Assembly: GCA_051294375.1 (NCBI GenBank)
Contig: CM119269.1
Span: 11,762,883 to 11,826,882 of the forward strand
Length of the DNA: 64,000 bases
Source: Paraspadella gotoi
Taxonomy: Eukaryota; Chaetognatha
Direction: 5' to 3'
The first letter of the stretch is position 1. Each line of letters starts with the position of its first letter. A program made the translations under genes and the position numbers. This document shows, in pieces, positions 30,075 through 43,739 of this stretch. The notes beneath the pieces were generated by a model. It was given only the letters and a program-made list of their open reading frames with translations. It searched no databases and had not been told where the DNA came from.

Positions 30075-31862
30075 ATTGGATCCATTGCGCGGGTTCGTCT
30101 TTCGCTACCAAAATGGAAGCCTCATTCCGACAGCGACCCGCTGTTCATGCCATCCAGGCAGAGTTTACAACCTTGACGACCTAGTTTGCAACTGGAAATT
30201 GAGCAACTACAGCATCCTCATCTCCATGGCTTTGTCGTCAACTTCGTTGGTCAGCGTCATCTACAAAGTTCGTAGTTTGAGGGACTCGAGTCGAGTGGCC
30301 AAAGCGAGTGCCATCTTGGGAAGCGTCCAAACCAGCGTGGGTCTCGGACTCGGCCTCTACATCATCTACTCTCACGCAGTCCAATATTCTTTCCTCTTTC
30401 TTATTTTCACGCCTTTTTTAGTCGCGCGCGTTTTTACATTCTCCGAACTCGGACAGTTTTTTAAGTCTTTGAAGAGAAATTTAAATCGTTTAGATTTTTC
30501 AAGTCCTAACGATTTGAAGATAAAAGACGATTCGATTCAAAGACTAATCCTCGTCTTTTTCAATTTTTTTGTTTTTTCACTCAGTTTGAATTATCGACTA
30601 CATCAAAGTATCGTTTATTATCTTTTCGACGATTCCGTCCAATGGGGCGTGGCAAATGCCAACAATTACTTACGACCCTACATCAAGTTAATAGTCGAGG
30701 TTTACGAAAGAATAAAACCTGCTAAAGAAAAGGTTTTAGGGGGTATAATATTTCAAACAGGAACAGAGGAAACAGAATGGGAAGAAATACTAGAAAATTA
30801 TTATTATCGCGTTTTTCAGAAACATTTTTCAAAACAATTGAAATATTTATATTATAAAATTTATTTTTTTCCACACGAATCGAAAAAATACAGATACAAA
30901 AAAACAAATGTGTCCCTTTATCTCGGAAATAGCGCATTATTTTTTCTGAAAACCGAACTGTTATTTCAGTTTCTATTTTGGAGTCCATACTTTGTTTAAT
31001 CGATACGTTTTTGGTTTTGATTCTCAAGAGACGCCTTATCAAGTCATTAGTAGCATTCGAGTCAGTTTTATTTTTTGTCGTTTTGTTGAGTTTAAACATG
31101 ACGGATCAAAAACAAACATCAAATTTTACTGTGGAAAACCTACGTCGAACCAAGCCTTTGTTGGGGGCAAATTTTTTCCCCTTAGCCCTTTGTTTTTTAT
31201 TTTTGTTGACTTATAAAAAAAGAATGACCAGTATACGAAGGCGAATTTACTTTAAATCACTTGTACTTTTGTCCGTAATTTTGTCTTCATTTGTGCCCTT
31301 ATTCGTTTTTTATTTTATTCGGGGTGAATATATTAAAATGGAACATAAAGATACATACTACAACTGTCCCAAGGGGCATTCTGTATTTGGACTTGGCCAC
31401 TCTCATTCGGTCAAGGAAAAGATCAAGAGTTTCTACACTATTTTTGCAATCAACGAAAACTTGTATTTCTGGGTTTGTATCTCATTTTTCCCTCTTTTCA
31501 ATTCTTTTTTCTCTATCACGCTAACATCACAAAAACGCGAATATTTCAAAAGAAACCTTCTCATTTACATTTTTTCTAGTTTTTACGCGAGCCTTCACGT
31601 TTTGTTGAGGAATTACGGATTAAAAAGGAAAGCCACAATCGCAGAATTCGGGGTGCTGAGTTTGAGTGCGTTGAATTCGAACATTGAGATTTATTTCGTG
31701 CTTAATTATTTTCCTCATGAGCTAGAATGCTGCGCAATTTCGTCCCATTTTACGGTTAACGTTACGCGATGTACGAATGATCAAAATTTTCTCAAGTGGA
31801 CATTGGGGAATATTATTCATATGTTTCCCGAATGGATAGACGCAAAAATTACTGATTTTTAA
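30075..31862 (+). CDS. Unrecognised multi-pass membrane protein, one frame change near 30960
   Basis: A TTATTCTCTAG acceptor at 30074 opens a frame that runs to a stop at 30997-30999. An overlapping frame continues from about 30945 to TAA at 31862. I read them as one gene joined by a frameshift or unseen intron near 30940-30990. The first part has a Cys-containing extracellular-type segment (TRCSCHPGRVYNLDDLVC), then hydrophobic helices at about 30215-30275, 30310-30380 and 30385-30430, a charged loop, and a helix near 30550. The second part adds about five more helices, a CPKGHSVFGLGHSH loop and a C-terminal NVTRC sequon. Spacing of the last helices vaguely recalls the Frag1/DRAM/Sfk1 (PGAP2-like) group, but I do not claim it. 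Upstream exons are not identified. Without them the first in-frame ATG is at about 30226. Confidence 0.6.
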
Positions 31863-31869
31863 AATTTGT

Positions 31870-32370
31870 CCTGTCTAATATTTTTAATTTTGCCGGCGCT
31901 CTTATTACTCTTACATGCATAACAAAATGTATTTTTTTCAAGACAGAGTGTATTTGATAAATTATTAAGCTGAAAATTACAATGCCATGCCGAATACACT
32001 AATTTATAAAGTTTTACTTTCTCTTTATTTTGTTAAATTTATCACGTTTTTACACAAGTTATTAAAGTTAACTAATTATAACTAAACTGTAATTCTACCG
32101 TTATGTGGCGAATATCAATTGTGGTGACGTCGAAGCTTCGATGTACTTTGTTCGGGCGATGATCAGCGGAAGCCAGAGCGACAAGAAATGTATATACATT
32201 TTATTCAATAAATTGTACATTCGATGATAATCAATGAAATCTAAATACACTTGAACGAAATTCGGCCTAAACTTCTTATTTTTTTTATTATTTGGTGAAG
32301 GAAACTTTTAGAATAATCCATCAAAAAATCAATGTATTAATCCAAAAATCAATCGTTCTAACAATCAATC
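31870..32370. other. 3' flank of the membrane-protein gene
   Basis: AT-rich. AATAAA-like signals (for example TTCAATAAATTG near 32205) could serve polyadenylation. Nothing else is seen. Confidence 0.35.
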
Positions 32371-32371
32371 T

Positions 32372-33034
32372 ATGGTGGAGTAAAATCCACCAACCGTTCA
32401 TCAGCGGCCATTTTTTGGTGCCGGAGGCAAGTCAATCGCCTCCCAACCCAAAAGTCCGGGGTTCGAGCCCGGTGATCGTCTGGCAGTTAAGAGGGACGGG
32501 GCGCTTAACCCGCCTGTAACATGGTGTTACAGCCTGATCCGAAGCTCAGGGACTGCTTATATTGAACGGTTCTGTCATTAACACTTATCAATAATTACTG
32601 TCTCTTCATATGTGGTAGCCCGACTTCCGAACACAACAGCAACAACAACGCTTTCAGGCGACATGCCTCAACCTGGCGATGCACTTTTCGCCCACAACAC
32701 ATCAGGCGACATTCCTCAACTTGGTGACGAACTTTCCACCAACAACAACAATTCACTGAGAGACTCAACAGACTTCTCCCTACGGGAGGGGGGATGAATG
32801 GTGGAGTAAAATCCACCAACCGTTCATCAGCGGCCATTGGTGCCGGAGGCAAGTCAATCGCCTCCCAACCCAAAAGTCCGGGTTCTAGCCCGGTGGTCGT
32901 CTGGCAGTTAAGAGGGACGGAGCGCTTAACCCGCCTGTAACAAGGTGTTACAGCCTGATCCGAAGCTCGAGGGACTGCTTATATTGAACGGTGTCGTGTC
33001 ATTAACACTTATCAATAATTACTGTCTCTTCAAA
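32372..33034 (+). repeat. Two family-1 SINEs flanking the shared 3' module
   Basis: Full heads at 32372-32608 and 32801-33034 each carry GGTGGAGTAAAATCCACCAA and CTGTCTCTTCA. Box B is intact in the first copy (GGTTCGAGCCC) and one base off in the second. Between them is the CAACAGCAACAACAACG...GCGACATGCC module. Small frames here are repeat sequence. Confidence 0.88.
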
Positions 33035-33437
33035 TCAATCAATTCATTGATACGATGATGGTTAGTTCTCCCAGAAATATCAAACATTTTTAAAAGTTCT
33101 AGGTTCTTGCAAAGTTTCTTATGCCATATTTAGTGGAGAAATCAAATAACACCACAAAAAATTTTTCAGGTTGCTCTTTTTTTTGCGCAAACCACTTGCG
33201 GTTTCAAACAGATCGAGAATTTTAATAAAAGAACAGTTATTTTGCCAGCACATTAATAATTTAAAATCAAAATAAATATAATTATAACTATTACCTAATT
33301 ATTTTGTTTTTGTTTATAAATGAGGTCACAAGAGTATAATTTTTAGGGGCTTAATAATAAAAAATAATCAGTTTTTACCCAAGTACTTAATAAATTTCAA
33401 TGAAATTTTGTATGAATATATTATCAAGCTCTACAAA

Positions 33438-36337
<2,900 letters not shown>

Positions 36338-36627
36338 CTGTTGCGAACGAAGGGGAAAGGTAGTTTATTAAGATTAAGGTTAAGGTCGTCGTCGTCGTCA
36401 CAAAGAAGCTCACCCGAAACAATATCGAGCCTAAACCGGCTTGGCCGGTAGGCTCGATAAAAAGGTTTATTTTTAAAGAGAGAAACAGAGATTATGAAAA
36501 AGGAGGACGTTTACAAAAAAGTGAGAAAAATTCTAAGAGCAAACTAAGGACACGAAAATTCGAACGAGCCTTTCATCCATTACAGATAAATGAATAAGAG
36601 ACGCGACTTAAGAATTATCAGTATATT

Positions 36628-36731
<104 letters not shown>

Positions 36732-37005
36732 CCCCTCTACATTCATAGACTTATTTTTTCAGCCCTGATTTTCTATTGTCAATTTATGATTGTTGAGTGT
36801 TTGATTAATTGCATACATGATTCTTGGACTGATTGACTTAGTGATTTATCTATCAATAGATTGATTGAGTGATTGATTGGTTGATTGAGTGATTGATCCA
36901 TCTATCTGGTCAAATGATTGACTAATTGGTCCTTTTACTGATTGATTGATAGTTTATACAAATGTTTTGCGTATTTTTATTTTTATTCATTTTTTTCTTC
37001 ATTCT

Positions 37006-37119
37006 NNNNNNNNNNATTCGTCGGAAAAATTTTTTTTATTTAGTTCCAATAACTCTATATTTCGATTTTTTTTTCGACGGCGAGACGCGATGATNNNNNN
37101 NNNNNNNNNNNNNNNNNNN
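37006..37119. other. Two assembly gaps beside a TC array
   Basis: Ten N at 37006-37015 and 25 N at 37095-37119, directly before TCTCTCTCCTC tracts that run to 37570. The simple repeat probably broke the assembly. Confidence 0.97.
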
Positions 37120-37491
37120 TCTCTCTCTCTCCTCTCTCTCCTCTCTCTCTCTCTCTCTCTACTCTACTCTCTCTTTCAGTTTTACATATTGTATCCTTTA
37201 AAGTGTCTTTTATTGTCTTTTTGTTTTGGACCTATAAGAGTCTTTCCTTTTTATTGTTTTATTTTTATTGTAGTTGAAAATAAATCAGTCTTCGATCGAA
37301 AAACCTGTGAAAAAAAAAATAAAAATACTTGCCACACTCAACCAAAAAATATTTTTATTACTTATCCTAAGTTTCCACTTTTTGTTTCAAAAACCTTTAA
37401 CTCTCTCTTTGAAAGTTCCTTCTTCCTCCTCATCTCTCATTCTTCTCTCTACTCTCTCTCATCATCTTCTCTCTCTCTCTCTCACTTATTC

Positions 37492-37524
<33 letters not shown>

Positions 37525-37619
37525 TCTCCTCTTCTCATCTCTCTCTTCTCTCTCTCTCATCTCTCTCTCTTACTCTGGCCCCGCGCTTATTCTTCATTCT
37601 CGGTAAAATGTACATTGTT

Positions 37620-37755
37620 TGCAAATCACCTGTCAATATCCATTCTGCATATTTCCGACGCGGAACATCCACAATTTGTCTCCTCTGCCTTCGTAATCGG
37701 GGTCTTCGTCGTCGTCGTCGTCGTCGTCGTGGAGGAATTCTCCCGCTGAGAAGGC
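37620..37755 (-). CDS. Possible exon upstream of the Ser/Pro-rich gene, frame undecided
   Basis: The minus strand has TTTATTGCAAAG, about 130 nt of open sequence with a (GAC)n run, then GACAG|GTGATT. Frames give an acidic (Asp-run), an Arg-rich and a Thr-rich reading. The Thr-rich frame is the one open through the donor. It could belong to the 33.4-36.3 kb gene. Confidence 0.25.
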
Positions 37756-37954
37756 TTTGCAATAAAATATTACAAAGTTATTTTCTTTACTTCAAATATC
37801 AGGCATCGCCGCATCGCGCTTCGATTACAGTAACTTTGACAATTCAACTTTGCTTTCTTATGTAACTATTAGCTTTATTATTCATTTTTTCACGAATATA
37901 TGTTAGACTACTGAAAAGGTTATCCCTTAACAAAACGGATAGCTAAAGTGACGA

Positions 37955-38225
37955 GGAATGTGGGAAACTAATTATATATTGAACGGAAGGAAAATTTGAT
38001 ACGAAGGACAAAATGAGTGCAGTCAAAAAAAAGGGAGAGGAGTCTAGTAGGAGAAGAGAGGAAGGTGAATGAAATCTCAGTTGAACGCTGGCCCCCGAAA
38101 ACCATGGAAGGAGGAGATGAAAGGAGAGTGAATGCAGAAGAGACGGGGTAATAGACCCGCGTCTAGTCTATCACCTTTAAATATACTGGCGCCCCTCTCT
38201 TGGGTCAAGATGGCTCATCAGCCTG
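37955..38225. repeat. Interspersed repeat, family 9 (partner 43436-43680)
   Basis: GGGAAACTAATTATATATTG, GAATCTCAG-like, CGCTGGCCCCCG and GGGGTAATAGACCCGCGTCT are shared with 43436-43680 in the same orientation. Confidence 0.8.
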
Positions 38226-38294
38226 TGAATGGCGTGAGACGTCATCGTAGCTGGTGCGTAGTAGAGTGCCTAACCGTGCTTGAGGAACCGTGAA

Positions 38295-38450
38295 ATGTAT
38301 GAGGAGGATAAAGTAAGAGAATGTCGGTTTAGAGATAGGGCGTACAGGTCATCATATAAAAAACAAATCAAATTTGCAGGGCGGCTCAAAAAATCTTTAA
38401 AAGAAGCAGGTGCGGAATTGGCTGATGATATTTTGAAGCAAGCTGATTAA
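38295..38450 (+). CDS. Small open frame, 51 codons, or terminal exon
   Basis: ATG at 38295 to TAA at 38450. Reads MYEEDKVRECRFRDRAYRSS, then a basic/amphipathic KKQIKFAGRLKKSLKEAG and AELADDILKQAD. The composition looks like a helical protein and unlike the surrounding repeats. No family is recognised and there is no splice or promoter evidence. Confidence 0.35.
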   Translation: MYEEDKVRECRFRDRAYRSSYKKQIKFAGRLKKSLKEAGAELADDILKQAD

Positions 38451-38459
38451 AGTTTGTAT

Positions 38460-40140
38460 ATTGTATTGGTATAATTTGGCATATAGCTTGGAGGGGAGAA
38501 CATAGAAAACTAGATGATTGGCGGCGGAAAGTGGTGATTATATCAGTGGTGAATTAACATTGAAGCTGATATTAGTTTCAGTTACATTTGTAATAGTATG
38601 ATATTTAGATTGATTATATGTAATTTACAATTTCACAGCTGTCTAAGCGTTTCAACTTCATTTTTGATTACTAAATAGTCCCACTTCTACTATTGAGGAG
38701 GCATGAATTATTTACAATTGCGATTTTACCAGCAATCAAGTGAGGTGAAAGAATGATTAGTTGTAGGAGAGAGAGTTGGAGGTTTTTTTTTCGTGTATTT
38801 TCTATTTTTTTGACGAGAATTCATATTCTCATTTTTCTTGTTCTAGCTACTAATTATATATTGAACTTCCTTAAGTGAGCGTTCATCGCTGGAGGAAGAA
38901 GGCATTTGAAACAGTAGGTTTATGCTTTTGTCACTACAAGTGCTTGTTAAGATATAAGAATCGTGGCAGTTTGCCAAATAAGTCACCTGGTCAGATCAAA
39001 CTTGCAATCATTCAGGTTTGTCTATTTTGCCATAGTAGAAGATAACTATAGAAGCTCCTAGAGGGGCTTCGTCTATATCTTTGATGCCTTTACTTTTCTT
39101 TTAAGTAAATTTTTAACTTTTTATAACACAATTAATCACATAGTTGCTTTTCACACTTGCTAGCCATAATTTGATAGTTTAGGTAGGGATTTAGTGATGG
39201 GGGATTGGAGTGATTGAGGGATTCGTGACGGTGGGGAGATGTGAAATAGGACTTTATTAATTCTGCTTATTTCTTTCTTTTTACAAAATTTCGCAGTTCT
39301 TAACTTCTTTACTGCCATTATTTCAGTTTTTGTATAATTTTCACTTTTTAAACCACAAATAAGCAAAGTAACCATTTTACTGTTACCACTATTACTGGTT
39401 TATTGTCAGCTTTGATTTGTATTACAAATTCATGCTATGAACATTTGAAATGAAAAAGTTAGTGAAACTGAACTTATATGAATGGCCACAAGCTATTTTT
39501 TTTTGTTTTTACTTTAGCGTAACTAAAATAATGAGCCAGAAATGATAGCAGAATTCAAAACCGCAATTCATTTTTGTCAAAAGGCTGGACTTAATTTTTT
39601 GTCAGACTAAGACAAATATGTCATAGAAGAAACCTCTGATTAATAATCACAGTAAATAAAGGAAAATGATAAACTCTCAGCTCACCACTCTTTTTAGCAT
39701 CTGCAGTGTTGAGGATACACAAAGGGGGAGAGGGCGAATTATGCACGTTCATTTTTGCATTCCATTTGAATTTTGAATAAAGATTTCGATTTGCATTGTA
39801 GCGCCAACCCTGCGGTGGCAAATGCTATTATTATGAGCGATTAACATTGTGGTCAAGCAGACAAATCAAATACGTGACTGTCACCAAATTCTTCCAATTC
39901 ACTATTGCCTTTTCTAGCTCCAGTTGAGGCCACCCTTAAAATTACTTAAGCCATTTCATTTATTTAATCTAAGAGAATATTACATTTGAATATATTTTCG
40001 TGAATATAAGCTAAACATTATCCTCCTTGCAAAAAGAGGGAGGAGTGATTGAGTGAGAAACTGCTTTCATTTGATTATACAAGATTGATAAGTGAGTTTA
40101 ACACCAAGCAGATGTTTTATGAAACTGAAGATGATTTAAA
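38460..40140. other. Intergenic AT-rich DNA, nothing firm
   Basis: No repeat family recognised. A minus open stretch near 39665-39810 (GWRYNANRNLYSKFKWNAKM) follows a CACCGCAG acceptor-like site, but it has no support beyond being open. Confidence 0.35.
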
Positions 40141-40144
40141 ATGG

Positions 40145-41880
40145 CAGATTTCAAAAAACAAAACACCCAACAATCACCTAACCATCCAATCCCACCCTAA
40201 ACCTCACTGTACCAACTCATCACTAACTTCATCACGCGCAAATCCTACCCACATCTTACGCAAAGCACAACACCCCTATACCACTCAAAAATACAACAAA
40301 CCAATCAACACCCCACCAAAACAAACAAGACCTAGCAACATATCCATATAACCCAACACAAAGACGCACACCCGATTCTACACAAATACCCTCACACATC
40401 AAACAGACGAGCGAAACGCTTTGCTGAAGCAGGCGATCATGAAACGACATCGCTTTACATTGCGCACGTCCTCTGAGACAGATCGGTTGGATGGGCTTGG
40501 GACGGCGTAGAGGCCGCACGATATTAGGGCGGCGGTACACTACCGTCGTCCACGCGAAAACAGCTACCTCCTCTATCCAATATTCACACATATAAGGATG
40601 CGATAAGCATGACATGAAAACACAAACCACATAATCCCTAAACAATCATTTTTGACACTACGCAACGCTGTCCTACAACTAACAACCTTACCTCATATTT
40701 CAAAACCGTCGAGCAACCACTCCGACAGCATCTCACAAATCTGACCCACACCAGTCCAACAACCCAATGAAAAAGACTAGACTATAATAAAAATACCGGC
40801 AAAAACACTTTTATGTTACTTCACAGATTACACAGGATGGAAATAAATTAGATTAAGGTCCATTTGTTGAGCGGGGGTAATGGCAGTTGACAGTAGAGGC
40901 GCAGCTAGGTTGGGGGTGAGCGCGAGCTGCGTGAGCGAGACATCTTCCAATTACATAAATATGCAAACTGCGAAAATCGAGACTTCACCGACTAATTCCT
41001 ACCCCACCAAACTAATTTCTCTTTGGCAAACTGACCTGCACTCTTCCTTCATCAGGATACTATGACCTGAGAACAAATACTCTAAGAATCCATTCACACG
41101 AGTCATTAAGACCTCGCCATGAACACATCCACTGCTCGATCTCATCCACAGACGACAATACACGTAATAAACATCTTATACCCTTGAACTGACAACACAC
41201 TCGAAAGCCACAAATCACCATATCCTCTGTGACCTACTCAACCATCATAAAATAACATATCTCACTGACTAATATCCTAGTTCCCACATTCGGCACAAAC
41301 CAAATCAAATCCTTTCGTCCACACTCTGCGACTGACCTCAACGCCTTAGTCACGCGATCGCACAACCACTGACTAGCGTATTAGCGTCCCTGACCATGCA
41401 TCCTAGCATGCGAGCAAATTGCACATGCTAACTAAGATTTCTACCGCTAGCGCAACGAAAAACACAACACTCACCAAGAGGCACAAATATGATAATTACT
41501 ACACTCCCCTGCACACGACTACACCCACGGGCCACCTCACAGACAAGTCATCAGTACAGATCGCGAATTTTCAAACTTACGAAAAGATCGCGCTATCTTC
41601 CTTCAAATCGAACTATATCCTCTGTTCGACTACCCGATGTGAGGAGCCATCCGAAACGTGAGAGATCAACATCCGCACTGATAACCGGAGCTACATGATT
41701 ATCAGACCACGAGGCAGGAATATCCCGACCAGCCCACTACCGACACATACAACACCCATACACGCGTGAGCACACAAACAACCTCCATTCTCTACACATT
41801 CAACCTATCTTTATTTCACACTCACCATGCGCCCAACAAGCCACGCATACACTATGCTCACACAGACAACTTCTATTCCA
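40145..41880. other. Block with strong A/C strand asymmetry
   Basis: Plus strand is dominated by A and C (for example CACCCAACAATCACCTAACC), with few G, unlike either neighbour. Embedded G-containing patches lie at 40410-40560 and 40860-40940. Open frames on both strands look like by-products of composition. No family is recognised. Confidence 0.6.
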
Positions 41881-41889
41881 CGAAAACGA

Positions 41890-43110
41890 ACCAGCAGCCG
41901 CGAGATTAACAAAGGATTGAGAGCGAAATCCGAAGGTGACTCGAATGTATCGCTGAGAGAGCATACTTCGAATTTGAGGACGAGAGTGGCAGGCGGGGAG
42001 ATAAGCGAGAAGGGAGAGAGATTCGTCGTTGGAAAAACAGCGACGGAGATTTTTTTTTAGTTTTCGATTCGAAAGCGAAAAACTAAAAATTTTTCGTAGT
42101 TTTCTTAGGCCAGCGAGAGTAGGTGCGTGATTAACGCTGGTGAGGGGGAGAAAGGAGGTGATTGACATTGGTGATTTGTAATTTTTTTCTTTTGGGTTAG
42201 CGAAGGGGGGGAAGCGACAATGAACGACGTCGATTCTGGGATAAAGAGAGCGGGCGAAAGCGGCTGTCGAGGTGATTTTTTTGAAGTTGGCATTTTTCAG
42301 TAACTAATGGGTCTTTTTATCATTTTTCGGTGCCTAGGGTTTGAGTTTTAAAATTTATTTTTTGGTAGAAACGAAAAAGGAAATAAGAGAAAAGAATCTT
42401 TTTGTTTCGCTTTTAATTGCTTTATAAAGTTTTATTAGTTTAGTTTAGTTTCATGGATTTTTTTTTCGCTATATTTATATTCGACTTTTAGTTTTTCTGG
42501 GAAAAAAAATCGGTCCATTGCGAAAAGGGGGGGGAGAGAGGAGTTGGGTTTTCTGGATTTCATAAGGCGATCGCAGGGGGGAGGGGGAGAGAGACGATTC
42601 GCGACGATGATGATCGAAAATCGGCAAAACGATCGTTTTATTGAGAGAAGCATCGGAGAGAACGGAGCCAACGAGGGGAAGAAGGTGGCGACGAGGAAAG
42701 TGAGGGATTGAAAAGATTTAATTCGGCGAGATTCGGCTTCTGAGCAGAGAGTCGCGATTTAGATGATCGAAGATCGATTTCGACACTGGTTGTGGGAGGG
42801 ATGAGGACGGCGACGTGATTGAGAGAGAGAAATGGAAAAACGACGCCGGATTGAATCTCGTTCAAATCGATGCGATTCGCGGTAAAATTAAATAGATAGA
42901 AGTAAAGAGGTGGGGAGGAAATCAAGAGCGAAAAAATGGGAGATATAAAGAATTTTCTTCATAACATTTTAAAGAAAAAAAAACGACGCCGCAAAGGAAA
43001 GTTAGTCTCTAATCACGATGGCGGAAGTCGTGCTGATCAAAGATCGAATTCGTCAGGGGATGCGACGAGGAAAAAAAAACATTGGAAGAAGAGATGCGAT
43101 TAAATGTTTG
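41890..43110. other. GC-richer block, possible promoter or untranslated region
   Basis: GAGAGAG/CGATTCG-rich DNA with runs of G and T, open in many frames on both strands and with no recognised product. It lies upstream of the plus-strand exons at 43741 onward and may include their promoter. Confidence 0.35.
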
Positions 43111-43435
43111 TTTTTTTTTATCGGCAATGCGCAAAAAAGTCGGGGTTTGGGAAACGAGGATGTAAAAATTAAAATTTAATCCAAATATACTGTCGTTTTT
43201 GTTTTTTGTTTTTACTTTCAATTTAAAAAAAAAAGGAAAAAAGCTTTCACATATTTTTTTCTTTTTTTCTTCATTTTCGGTTGTTTTGTTTGTTTTTTTC
43301 TCCGGTTTTCTAAATCAGTCGGTGGAGCACATCCTCATCCTGGGTTTTTTTTTGTGGTTAGATTTCGAGCAACACAATGGGCGTCACTCTAGAAAAGGTA
43401 TCCTAACCGCCGAAGCTAATATCCCGACAGAAAAT

Positions 43436-43680
43436 GCGGGAAACTAAATATATTGACGGAAGGAAAATCTATACTTGAGACAAAAAATGATGGGTATAAA
43501 AAGCGAGAAGAGAGTTAAAGCTAGCAGAGAAGATGATGGAAAGCGTGAAGTCTGAATCTCAGATGAACGCCTGCCCCCCCCCGGGGAATCCCTGGAGGAG
43601 AGATGAAGGAGTGGTGAGATGAGAAGGAGGGGGGTAATAGACCCGCGTCTGTTCTATCGACCTCTAAATTATAGCTGAAA
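43436..43680. repeat. Interspersed repeat, family 9
   Basis: Partner of 37955-38225 (GCGGGAAACTAAATATATTG to TAATAGACCCGCGTCTGTTC). It lies about 60 nt before the first exon of the plus-strand gene. Confidence 0.8.
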
Positions 43681-43739
43681 CATTTATTATTAGAGAATTA
43701 GAGATGTTATGTGTGAATTTTTTTCCTTCATTTTAATCT

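Noticed and set aside
40256-40645. 129-codon minus-strand protein
   Set aside because: Cys/Val/Trp-rich reading of the A/C-skewed block, with no splice or domain support.
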